NCBI RefSeq assembly: GCF_016920785.2
Contig: NW_024609839.1
Location: 18,105,085-18,169,084 of the forward strand
Length of the DNA stretch: 64,000 nucleotides
Source: Ixodes scapularis
Lineage: Eukaryota; Arthropoda; Arachnida; Ixodida; Ixodidae
Direction: 5' to 3'
The notes under the pieces were generated by a model. That model did no database searches, had not been told where the DNA came from, and saw nothing but the letters and a program-made list of their open reading frames with translations. Each line of letters opens with the position of its first letter. The stretch's first letter is position 1. A program made the position numbers and the translations under genes. Below are positions 54,991-64,000 of the stretch, piece by piece.

Positions 54991-57290
54991 ATAGTGCCAG
55001 TGGGAAAGATATTTTAGCCGACGATGGTGCGGCACTGCCCGGTGCGTCAGTGAAGACAGAATTGTGTTATCAGCGTACGGCCTAAATTTAAATATTCGCT
55101 CGTGTGGAAGCGTCGTCTGCTCTAGGGAGAGGTTGGTAAGCATAGGTCACCGCAACGGGTGCCTGTTTCTGGTGAACTAGACTACTTATGCTAAATATTT
55201 GTTTATTTCAAAAGAGACATATCGGTTCACCCGCGAAATAATTCAACTAAACAAGGAATTCCAACCCGGAGAGGTATACAATACTTGTACTGTGGGTCGT
55301 AGAATCGCAGGTTCTATGCATTTTTTTTCGTAACTTTTAGTTTTTGCAGTAATATCAATATCTTGCATTGCGAGAAGTTAGTGCTGCATTGGGATTTACC
55401 GTGCTATTCAATTCCACTGCAGCCAATCTTTCCCTTTATTCTGCCATGGTATGGGTAAGTGTTTCGCAGTCTGAACACTTCTACTTGGCTGCGAATCCGC
55501 CAACGTTTCGTTGGCGGAACAACTAAAACAAGTGAAACAATTAACACACACTACAGCGCTCTACTACAAAAGTACACTCACACCGTACACTCACTTCTTA
55601 CACACGAAAAGAAAGAAAAAAATCAAAGGAACCGGGCTTACTCCGAACTCATTTTTAAACATTTTGTCTTCTTCTACGTCTGGAACAACCCAATTTCCCG
55701 GTTCACGCGGTTCGTTTGATTTTTCTTTCTTTTCGAGAGAAAGAAGTGAATGCACAGATTGAGTGTACTTTTGCAGTAGAGCGCGCTGTAATTTGTGTTA
55801 ATATGAGCAACCAACTCGCCCAAGCTGCTACTTTAACAAGTAAAACAGACTGTTCTAATATATCTGACACGAGTGCAATAAACGAATGCAACCGTGCAAC
55901 GCAGCAGCGTGCGTGTAATGAGATGCTCTTCTCGATAGTCGGGGCTCACCCGCTTCAGGTTTCTCATAACGGCATGAGAAACCTGAAGCGGTTTCTCATG
56001 CCGTGGTTTCTCCAAACATGACTACAAAAGCCATGTTATGAGAAACCCGCTTCAGGTTTCTCATAACAAAAGTTCAATATTATAAATTTCTAGCTAAATA
56101 ATCTGCAATTCAAACATAGTAAACTCTGCAACTCCAACAAGCGAACCGGACCACGACACAGAGAGCATCGGCCGCAGCGCCACTCTTTTACTGTTGAGGG
56201 CTGAAAGGACTCTCTCGAGACTTTCCGGTCATCCTCTGCCCTAACCTAACGCATATCGGGACTGGCCAGTTCATCGTTTAATCTTGTGATTATACAAGTG
56301 ATGTTTTAATTGCGAGATTTTATTTGCCGTTTCATCAAAATCTTGAGGGGAAAAAAGCAAAAAAAAAAAAGCCTGCTTTAATATTTTTGACGTCTTTGTA
56401 CCTTTAGGACACAGGCATGCACTGTAAACACGTAGGGTGCTTGTGATTTTGTGATTGTCATCGAGGGTGATTATCTGGTTTATATAATAACTAAAAATTG
56501 GTTTACTTTAAGATGCTTCTCGTGTTCCTATTTCTTTAGGCGTCACACCGTGAAGTTTAAAAAGAGGACTGCAATATGCCATTTACGACATGGTGAAAAG
56601 AGTAAAAAAAGATGTGTAGTTTTGACGTCTTTCGCGCAATATGACTCGATAAAAATCAACTAACAAATTTATCAATGGATTCGTCTATTAAAGGGCGGCG
56701 GTCAGTCGTGTTAATGTTTTAATCAACCCACAGCTCTTAACAAAGTTTTATGAAAACTATGAATTGTACGAGCATAGCCTCCTATATACCGACAAAGCCT
56801 GGCAGATCGCCACGACAAGCGGCCGCCGAAATGCAAAAAAGGTGCAGCTGCTGACAACGGACGAGAGGAGAGTCACGTGACTGGCGCCACGCTGCGGCGA
56901 GACGCCGAAACACACTTTTCCCAAGTGAACAAGTGTTTTTCGAATCCACGCCGCTGCAAAAGATGTGCGCTGACATCCAGGTTCCCCTCCCCCCTAAGTA
57001 CCCCGAAAAATGGCTCTTTCATGCTCTGTGCTACAAGATCCTCCCGCTCCAAGTCTGCGACCGGGCACTCTATGGCTCCGTCGTCGAGCTGCCAGGCTTT
57101 GTGAGAATAGAGGAGGCTATGGAACGAGATATCAAAAATATGTGGGACCAGGGGTTACACAAACCGCAACGATAAGATTATGGAAGCATCCGACTTAATA
57201 ATAATCGCTTTGCTGAATTTTGACGCATGTGAAACGATACATCACAACCTTTAGTAAAAAAAAAAGAAACGAAAAAAAAGCCTTTAATGA
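54991..57290. other. No recognisable gene; one perfect hairpin
   Basis: CCGCTTCAGGTTTCTCAT (55950-55967) is perfectly inverted at 55974-55991, and a direct copy of the same motif recurs at about 56046-56067. The frame 56933-57175 has no recognisable domain and no upstream coding continuity. Confidence 0.45.
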
Positions 57291-57297
57291 GAAGGGC

Positions 57298-57445
57298 CTA
57301 GCTCAGCCCGAAGTGGGCTTGCGACGTCGAAATCCATGCTTCTGAACGTGCGCCCGTAGCAGGCCACGCACGGCGGTATCTCCACTTCATGGCCCCTGAG
57401 ATCCTGAAGCGCGCGCGCGAAGGTTTCTCCGACCCTCCCATTCGA
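57298..57445 (-). other. Short coding-looking minus-strand stretch
   Basis: One minus-strand frame reads NGRVGETFARALQDLRGHEV, then EIPPCVACYGRTFRSMDFDV and ASPLRAELGPSH before TAA. It is compositionally protein-like and I have a vague memory of similar C-terminal phrases in tick repeats. No family can be named. It ends beside an A-rich tract (57255-57285). Confidence 0.3.
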
Positions 57446-57474
57446 TTTACTGCAATTGAATTACTACTTGGGTA

Positions 57475-57640
57475 GTAATTCAAGTGCAGTAATTGTATTA
57501 CTGTAATTCAATTACTTTTCTGGATAATTTGTAATTTTTTTATAATTACTTTCGGCTGTAAGGAATTCTAATTGTAATTTAATTACTTTCTAGCGTCAGT
57601 AATTGCAAAATTGCAGGCCCAAATACGATTAGTTTTGCAA
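57475..57640. repeat. GTAATT-rich repeat, left block
   Basis: Dense AGTAATT / GTAATTCAATTACTT motifs. A second block lies at 58905-59060 and similar motifs mark the ends of the hAT at 28041-29624, so the pair may bound an old hAT-like element whose exact ends I cannot place. Confidence 0.4.
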
Positions 57641-57742
57641 AGCTTTGCGGCGCGGACGGAACCTTTCTGAAACCCTCAGGACTTGCACAAGCGGCCTAGC
57701 TGTTGGTGAAACACTCGCACAAAGACACGTACTCACACAGTG

Positions 57743-58025
57743 GGGGGATCGGTGGCCGAGTGGTCTAGCGCACACCAGCTCGGAGCACGTGGAGCGAAAG
57801 CTCGCGCTGCAGAACCCACGAATCCTGGGTTCGAGCCCCACCCCTGCCCGTTTCGATCTGGATGAGCATCGTACCGGCGTGCGGTCGTGTGTCACTACTG
57901 CGTGGCGCACGTTAAAGGCCCCAGGCTAGCGGCTGTACCGCACTGGCTAAATTTCTCATCTACAGCTGGGAGACTCGTCGCCCCTGTGAGGCAGACCAAG
58001 TTCTAGGCTGTATAAACACACACAC
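57743..58025 (+). repeat. tRNA-derived SINE (Ser/Leu-type head)
   Basis: A box TGGCCGAGTGG (57753-57763) and B box GGTTCGAGCCC (57828-57838) with a long variable-arm-like region between fit a class II tRNA (Ser or Leu) promoter. A non-tRNA body follows (GGCGCACGTTAAAGGCCCCA, about 57902-57922) and a CA-rich tail (about 58016-58030). The acceptor stem does not pair, so it is a SINE and not a tRNA gene. Flanking AT-rich GTAATT repeats. Confidence 0.7.
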
Positions 58026-58904
58026 AACCCAATTTTACTCACACAGACGCACAACATAAATAGTGTCGCATTGTTTGTTGCTTTGTTGCTTACACTGCGG
58101 GCTGAGCGACAATCCTCTTTGGAGCCTACCTCAATGGCGCCGTGTAGCGCCGTCTGTGGTGCGAGCAGAGGACCATGGCATAAACATGCCAAAATATTGA
58201 AAAAGAAAAAAATTGAGCTTCAGCTTTCAGCCGGGGTTGGAATTTTAATTGTCTACGAAAATAATGTATTTCATTTTTGACAGTTTTGTACGTCCCTCTT
58301 CCAGTACTGTTGCATATCTGTTTCTTTGTATTATTTTCAAGTTTATTTCCTGTTGGTTTTATTTGGGATATTATTTCCATGAGCGCTTTACAGACCGACC
58401 TACCACCTGTGAATATTGTCACCAATAATTCGGGAGCCCCGATTTAGTTATTAAAATTTCTGAGCCATTATAATTTCAACTCAATGTAAATAATTTACAG
58501 TACCATTATGTTTGTATGTGAATACGGTCGTATGGCTCGTGTAGATTTTAGTTTTATATTAACACTTCTAAAATATTTGTATAAGACTAATTGTCGCATT
58601 TTATTGGCCTGGCTAACGAAACTCTGTCAACTCAATTTTTTCTTTAGCGATCTGGCGTCTTCCAGCATATTAACTAATTTATTATTATTTATTAAAAATA
58701 TAAGAACATAGTACTTCATTGCCCCAAACCGTCAAGTTCTATCATAAATTTCACAAAATTCATAAAAGGAAAGTACAATACGTGACAATTATGCAGCGAT
58801 GCTTAGCCTTCTCAAACATTGCGGCAAGGAATGAAGAAATACATTGCATTCCGTACAACTCGTTTAAAGTTATATGGCCAAGTAGAGTCGCTGTCAGAAA
58901 TAAG

Positions 58905-59060
58905 TAATTGTAATGTAATTGGATTACTTTTTAAGAGGAATTTGTCAGTGTAATTAGATATTTTTCACGGGGTATTTATTGTTATTCTACTTAAACTACA
59001 TTTGAAGCGAAGTAATTTTATTTGCAATTAAATCACAATTTGGAAGAAATTACTCATGTA
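58905..59060. repeat. GTAATT-rich repeat, right block
   Basis: GTAATTGTAATGTAATTGG, GTGTAATTAG and GAAATTACTCATGTATGCC. See the left block at 57475. Confidence 0.4.
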
Positions 59061-60195
59061 TGCCAGCAGTACGAGCAACTCGTTGAGTACGAGCGTAATT
59101 GCGCTAACTTCGTCGCTCGCCGCGAGGTGGTGATGTCCTCCCAGTCATAACAGAGCGGTAAGCCGTTAGCATCGCAGGTAGAGATCTGCATTGGTACGGT
59201 CCAGCCCGCGGGCCAAGGGCCGGGCCCGGGATGCATGGCTACATTCATGAAGGGCCCGGGCCGGTAACGGGCCTTGCATTCAAGTCAACAAGGTGGGCCA
59301 AAACAAGCCAAGCAGGCCTTTCCTTCTTTTTGTTTTTGTTTTTAGCAACAGGTTTTTCGGAAGCCTGTTTGGGGGGGATGGGGGGGGGGTTGCGAGAAGA
59401 ACCACATTGGGGGAGAGATGGATGCTGCAGCCTGTGTATGTTGTTACAATAGGCCTTGGTCAAGGCTACGTCCCTTCCTTCGCCCCCCTCCTTTGTCCAC
59501 CAGGCGGGGTTTGACCATCACTTTGAGGGTCGGCGACCGGCCGTCCGAGCCGTTGTTGACAGAGAGCGTCGCCCAGCGCCGTGTTGACGTCGCCACACCT
59601 GGGCGCGGAGCTGAGCTGGACTCTTCTTTCTGGCTATGACTGAGTTGACCCGATTCAAGGATCAGTCGAACCGGGTGGATTACCGGACGAAGATTCCGGG
59701 TGACGACGCCGGCGGCGGGACTTCTGGGAGAGTGCTTTCGGTTCGGGTTGTCGTCTGACGCTACTTGCGGATTATCCCGCCAAACCCTCTCCTGAGCCAC
59801 GCCGCCGCCTAACGGAGGGATCATCACCATAACCGTCAAGGTCTCACGGGCTGACAGCGGACCCTTTGTCTTCGACTCCTCGGCGCGGCTTATTGAGGGC
59901 GAGAGCGCCTCGGCGCCGTAATGTGAAGTCCGGCCGCCACTGCAGTGTGTGCGTGTGTATGCATGCGCGCTCGGGGGGATGAGTAAAAGCGGGGCCTGGA
60001 CTTGGACATTTGTTGGCAGCTGGGTCACCATTGGCTGCCACCGCTGGGATACCAACAGCGACCCTATACACGAGCTCAATACTGTTACGTTGTTACGTTC
60101 CTATCTGGTGATTCCTCTCGGTTAGTCATCTATGTGTGTGTGACGTTCCCGTCTGCGGATGCGCATCTCTGAAATTGTGAGGTGCGCCTCAAGGC
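59061..60195. other. No recognisable gene
   Basis: Contains GC palindromes GGCCGGGCCCGGG (about 59218) and GGGCCCGGGCC (about 59253), a T-rich tract, and an R-like terminus CTATACACGAGCTCAATACT at about 60063. The minus-strand frame 59444-60079 (211 codons) is Ser/Pro/Gly-rich with no domain and overlaps another plus-strand frame, so I do not call it. Confidence 0.45.
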
Positions 60196-60584
60196 CTGTC
60201 CAAACAGGATACTACAAAACTCACGTCTTCGGCAAATCCTGCCGCGCTCCGCTTCCGACCGTCGGGGGAAAATATTCCCCCGTCAAAGCTGCCGGGAGGA
60301 AACTTCCTCCGTCAAATCTCCCCTCGCTTCCTCCACGGCGGCTTTCCTCTGCTCTTCACGTGGGTCCGGAGAGCTACTCACACGCTCTGTTGGCTGTCGA
60401 TCAATCGCTCAAGGCCCCCGCCGTTTTTCAAGTTCCGAAAACGGGAAAGGGAAGGTTACAGTGAGAGGGGGCAAGCCAGGCGAGCGCGCGTGGTATCCAA
60501 GGTCGTGTCATCTTCCAGCAGTTCTGTGGATTGGATTGGATACCCGTGGCTCTCGTTCTTAACGTACCTCGTATAGACCACCGT

Positions 60585-61370
60585 GGTATAGACCAACGTT
60601 ATTAGAACCAACTCAGTTCTGGAACTCCACTCCGGAGGGGGGTCCCTTTGCATGGCGCCTGTCAGAGGGCGCGCGCTCCGCATTAATACTTGCTATCATC
60701 ATCATTGACGGCGGGCTTGTGGCCGTTGCATCTGGCCTACTGAGCTTACGGATGTTCATGGCGCTTTTTCCGACAGTAGCAGACGACTTTCAAATTGTTT
60801 CTGCTGCAGTGTCCATGAATACGACTTTGATAATAACGGCGACAGAACGAAAGCATGCCCCCAACGCAATCGAAGCGTCCGGATACTTACGCTCGTATTG
60901 GTGTGCTGCGATCACGGCCAGCAATGGAATTGCCTTAATAAGACGGCACATCTACTATTACAGTATGTACAAACTTGCCCTGATTGTAGCCACCGGATTG
61001 TGGCGCCGACAAATTTCGGTTGTTCGAAACGCTTCGCGCTGTCAGCAGAGGTAAGGCGGTGGCGTTTTGAACTAATACAAAGCGTTTGTCATCATTGTCC
61101 TACCGCATATCATGCTCAAGTTGTATTTTTACTGGTGAAAGGGCGAAAACCAACCCTAAACCATGCTGGCCGCCGAGGAGTCGGGTTGGGACTCGCAAAC
61201 ACTTGCAGCGGTTGGCAGCCGCGGAGCAGTAGCAGACGAAAATGCGCGGATTAATGCGCCGGCCGCGCCACCTCGCCGCAAAAGAATCGGACACGGTTTC
61301 GGACTCCCTCCAATGTATGGCATCTATGGAAAGTTCCAGAACTGAGTTGATATAGAACGTTGGTATAGAC
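60585..61370. mobile_element. Nested TIR element (about 786 bp)
   Basis: GGTATAGACCAACGTTATTA and CCAACTCAGTTCTGGAAC at the left (60585-60624) are inverted at the right as GTTCCAGAACTGAGTTG and CGTTGGTATAGAC (61333-61370). GTATAGACCA also occurs just outside the left end (60571). The interior frames have no recognisable domain. Confidence 0.7.
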
Positions 61371-61752
61371 AACAAACCTGGTTGGTTTAGAGTTTAATAC
61401 AATAAATGATATATTCTTAAATTCTCAGTGTTTCTGCATACAACTAAAAGTCTCACTGTTGCGCACTGCACTTTATTTATTTTCTTCGAGCTACGAACGT
61501 TGATTTTGACAAAGAAAGCTGAGCCAGTGCGGCCAAAACGCACCCTTCGACGCAGGAATGTCCCACCCGAAGCCGGACCTCCTTGGCCTTCGAGCCGAGG
61601 CAACGGCGGTACGCGAGGGCGTTGACGAGGTGAGCCAGACGCAGGTGGCGTGTGACGTCAAATCTGACGAGCACCGGCGTCAGAGAAAAATGGACGAGGC
61701 GAGGAGAAAATTCGTGATCGTAAACATTTTTACGACTCCTGTAAAAATTTGC

Positions 61753-61816
61753 ACGGCTCCGACAAATCGTGAAAATAGAAGCGTCCGCTTCAATTTTCAC
61801 GATTTGTCGGAGTCGT
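61753..61816. repeat. 31 bp-stem hairpin
   Basis: ACGGCTCCGACAAATCGTGA...GAAGCG is followed after two bases by its inverse ending GACAAA-reversed...GGAGTCGT, with two mismatches. Copies of the GACTCCG / CGGCAAATCC motif also lie at 60230 and 61733, linking it to the ends of the enclosing TIR element. Confidence 0.8.
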
Positions 61817-62012
61817 CCGTTTTGTAGTGTCCCGTTTGGGCACCCCTTTACGGCTATACTCTGTTTCATACTTAGTGTGCAAAGCTGTCAAAGCGTTTGG
61901 CGCGAGCATGGGGCTTGATCTCGTTGATCATTTGCACGCGTTCTCGCGCAAACAAAACCATAGATGAAGCCAAGCGCTCGCGCCAGTACCTTCGACAGCG
62001 TTGCAAGCTAAG

Positions 62013-62660
62013 TGTGAAATGGAGTATAGTCATCTATGTGCGAGTGTGTGTGTGACTGTGTGTGAGAGGGAGAGAGGCGACAAGGGAGAAGAAGAGCGGA
62101 GCAAGGAGCTCTCCGGGAGCGGTAAGAAAGGCGGATTCGCCGAGACTGGTGGGCACCTACCTTCCGATGGGTGAAATGGACAAGCCGGAGGAAGCCAACA
62201 AAAAGGGAACAGGGCGCGGCGGGAGGGGGGCTCCCTCTGGCTTGGGGCGGTGGACATGAAGGGTGTGAGGCGAGGCGAGGCCGGCGGGAAGCGGAACCAA
62301 GGGAGTCAAGAGACAGCGGGGCGACAATAAGGAGAGGCCGACATCGAGAGTTGCGACGTTCGTGGACACGGCGCACCTTCGGCACAACTCCCGAGACGTT
62401 CAAGTGCACATCGAGCTTCCACCCAAGCCAAGCCTTCCAGGTGCGTGAGTGTCCGCCTGTGGAGCTACGTTGGAACTTGCCGCGTAGAACTTTGCCGGAA
62501 CATTCGTATATTTGCGAGAGTGTGAGCCATTCCATGCCGTAATTATTTCGCTATCTGTATAAAGTTATTATTGTTTGTTAACGGCAGTTTTGGGTGCCTC
62601 ACTGCAAAGACAGAGCCCGTGACAGACTACGTGACCAAGACCAAGACTTTAGGGTCGTCA
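62013..62660 (+). repeat. Probable LTR and leader of Gypsy element C
   Basis: Starts TGTGAAATGGAG; a (GT)n stretch follows; near the 3' side CTGTATAAAGTTATTATTG could be the promoter/polyadenylation part of an LTR. It is followed by ATTGGTGGCAGCGG (62663-62676), a leader phrase I associate with the primer-binding region of tick Gypsy elements. No partner LTR in the window, so the left boundary is a guess. Confidence 0.4.
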
Positions 62661-62724
62661 GAATTGGTGGCAGCGGAAGGATCCGTCGCTGAGATTTTTA
62701 CGGGTGTCTCCCGCATACGCGAGT

Positions 62725-63178
62725 GTACCCATGGGTGACGATGACGCGAGTGTCGCTGCCGTAAACACCCTTTCTCAGATAATGGCGAGTTCGGTGGGAG
62801 CGAGGGTTCTCGCGCTAGGCGCCATGGTTCCGTCATGCACCGAGATAAAGCGGGACCCACTCTGAGCGAATTTCTGGAGTTGCTGGGCCAGGTGTCCCAA
62901 ATGAGGGTTGAAAAGATGAGCCGAGGATTGGAATGGCGAAATACAAAATGATCGGGAAGGCATATTCGTTTGCGTGGCATGAAGAACAGATGAAGGCTGT
63001 AAAGACGTATGCTGCTTTTAAAGTGCTTGTACTCAAGAGGTACGACAATGAACCCGACAGCGTAAAGTTGGACAAATGTTTGTCCGCCAGGCAGGAAGAA
63101 AATGAAGACGTTCGAGGCTTCGCGAGCCGTATTCGAGGTTTGGGAGTTAAGACACTTCGCAGAAACAAGGGGTGCTGA
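62725..63178 (+). pseudogene. Gypsy-type gag fragment (element C)
   Basis: Gag in two frames: GPTLSEFLELLGQVSQMRVE (about 62850-62905), then after a frameshift near 62935 MAKYKMIGKAYSFAWHEEQM, VKTYAAFKVLVLKRYDNEPD, SVKLDKCLSARQEENEDVRG and FASRIRGLG. These are the tick Gypsy capsid blocks KLxGxAYxFAWHxE...KLxKxLSAxQxxNEDVRxFAxR. Ends at 63178 where LINE sequence begins, so the element is truncated or was interrupted. Confidence 0.72.
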
Positions 63179-63191
63179 TGCGAGCAGGTAG

Positions 63192-64000
63192 ATGGCGCTG
63201 CTCAGTCGCTGCTCAGAAGTAACTGAAAACCCAACAAAGTCAGGAGAGGCACCCAGGGTTAAAAAGAGGAGAAAACGTAAGAACAGGTATAAAAAATCAG
63301 CACAATCAGACATTGGATATATTAACATGCAGGGTGGTAGAAATAGGTTAAAATGGGAAGAGGTAGAGGAGCAACTAAGAAAGGAGGATTTAATGGTGTA
63401 TGGGTTTGTGGAAACACATCTCAGAGACATGGAGCAGCCACCTTGCAACCCTGACTATGTGTGGGAAGAATGCAACAGAATGGAGGGAACGAGGAATTGA
63501 GGTGGAATTGGAGCATTTATTAGGAAGAATATGAACTTTCAAAGGATCAGAAAGGAGTGCGCCGAACATTTGTGGCTGAAAGGAAAAGTCGCTGGGGAAT
63601 CAACAGTCCTTGGAGTGGTTTACTTATGGACAGGGACAGGTGCTAAAGAGGAAAACAGAAAAATGATTGATTGCATATCAAGAGACATTAGTGAACTAGG
63701 GGAAGGCTCCGAAATAATTATTATGGGAGACATGAATGCCCATATTGAGGGTCTGGATGGGTATACGGACTCAACTGGAAGCATATTACTAGAACTGGTG
63801 GAAAAACATGACTTAGTTTTATGTAATACCAGTCAGAAGTGTGACGGGCACATAACTTGGGAAACTGGCAATCTGCATTCAACTATAAATTACGTACTCA
63901 TGTCGCACAAAATATATGGTAAGTTACAAGTAATGAAAATAGATGAAGAAGGTTCCAAAAGTCTTGGTAGTGATCACAAACGTATTAAGCTGAATTTTGC
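63192..64000 (+). pseudogene. LINE ORF2 endonuclease domain (runs off the window)
   Basis: APE/EEP-type endonuclease of a non-LTR retrotransposon, which nicks target DNA to prime reverse transcription. Readable in one frame: DIGYINMQGGRNRLKWEEVE (first Asn), LMVYGFVETHLRD (the catalytic glutamate in ETHL), a TGA at 63498-63500, GGIGAFIRKNMNF, HLWLKGKVAGESTVLGVVYL, EIIIMGDMNAHIEGLDG (the D-x-N motif, about 63720-63770), TINYVLMS (about 63880, where Asp is usual instead of Asn) and GSDHKRIKLNF (the catalytic SDH, about 63965-64000). Both the TGA and the D-to-N change argue for inactivation. The RT would follow beyond the window. Clade not resolved. Confidence 0.85.

Larger units (their letters stand above)
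60196..61848. mobile_element. TIR element (about 1.65 kb) with a second TIR element nested inside
   Basis: The left end GTCCAAACAGGATACTACAAA (about 60198) and the right end, read on the minus strand, GCCCAAACGGGACACTACAA (to about 61845) are inverted, with homology continuing CGGCAAATC / CGACAAATCG. Near the right end a 31 bp inverted repeat (61753-61816) repeats the terminal sequence. No transposase or target duplication seen. Confidence 0.55.

Noticed and set aside
56933..57175. 80-codon frame resembling a folded domain
   Set aside because: Looks protein-like (PPKYPEKWLFHALCYKILPL) but matches nothing I know, has no splice or neighbour support, and ends without an identifiable gene structure.
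57743..57850. Functional tRNA-Ser or tRNA-Leu gene
   Set aside because: A and B boxes are present, but the acceptor stem does not pair and a SINE body with a CA-rich tail follows.
59444..60079. 211-codon minus-strand open frame
   Set aside because: Compositionally biased (Ser, Pro, Gly, Arg), no recognisable motif, in GC-rich DNA where long chance frames are common.

Overview
The window is intergenic or repeat-dominated DNA from an arthropod. A hard tick (Ixodidae) is my best inference. The reasons are a divergent, intronless-looking chemosensory ionotropic receptor, Penelope-like elements with GIY-YIG ends, CR1-type and RNase H-bearing LINEs, Ty3/Gypsy fragments, hAT and Harbinger DNA transposons, tRNA-derived SINEs, GT-AG introns and long AT-rich spacers. 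Nothing looks bacterial. There are no rRNA genes, no operons and no convincing functional tRNA. The species call rests on recalled family resemblance and was not checked by search.

Layout. 0-12.7 kb: Penelope-like fragment (about 1.6-2.8 kb), a TIR-bounded 1.66 kb repeat named R here (3.9-5.6 kb), a degraded SINE, a 0.5 kb TIR element with a second degraded copy, and a large inverted repeat (10.25-11.34 kb). 12.7-20.6 kb: nested retroelements. A Gypsy integrase relic (A) carries a TTA-flanked element and a full-length but decayed Gypsy element (B) with two 196 bp LTRs and a CTCT target duplication. B is broken by a CR1 LINE, which is itself broken by a TTAA-flanked MITE, and by a TA-flanked foldback MITE. 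20.6-23.5 kb: Harbinger-like MITEs, one with a Myb/SANT-like fragment, and a hAT element with an 8 bp target duplication. 27.2-31.0 kb: a second R copy split by an unusual element (P1) made of short palindrome arrays, itself split by a 1.58 kb hAT.

34.3-36.3 kb (minus strand) holds the only clear host-type gene, an ionotropic receptor that is complete except for one in-frame TGA. 36.4-48.0 kb: three copies of a repeat carrying Penelope GIY-YIG remnants. One copy is split by a truncated LINE (11 bp target duplication). Another is split by a 4.6 kb TA-flanked element that carries a spliced-looking host-type gene fragment with a duplicated exon. A second palindrome-array element (P2) lies between them. 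48.0-52.1 kb: a two-exon Harbinger transposase whose intron region holds a foldback built of a diverged ~15 bp repeat and a hAT dimerisation-domain relic. 52.3-64 kb: Gypsy gag relics, a Penelope 3' end split by a hAT MITE, a tRNA-derived SINE, a nested TIR element, and a LINE endonuclease running off the window edge.

Almost nothing here works as a pathway. The biology is the layering of mobile elements, readable from target duplications and from paired copies that act as empty sites. The three items most worth following up are the receptor with a leaky-context stop codon (UGA-C), the pair of TIR-bounded palindrome-array elements whose cores differ although their ends match, and the 4.6 kb element that appears to have captured and duplicated exons. 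Boundaries given as 'about' are read by eye.
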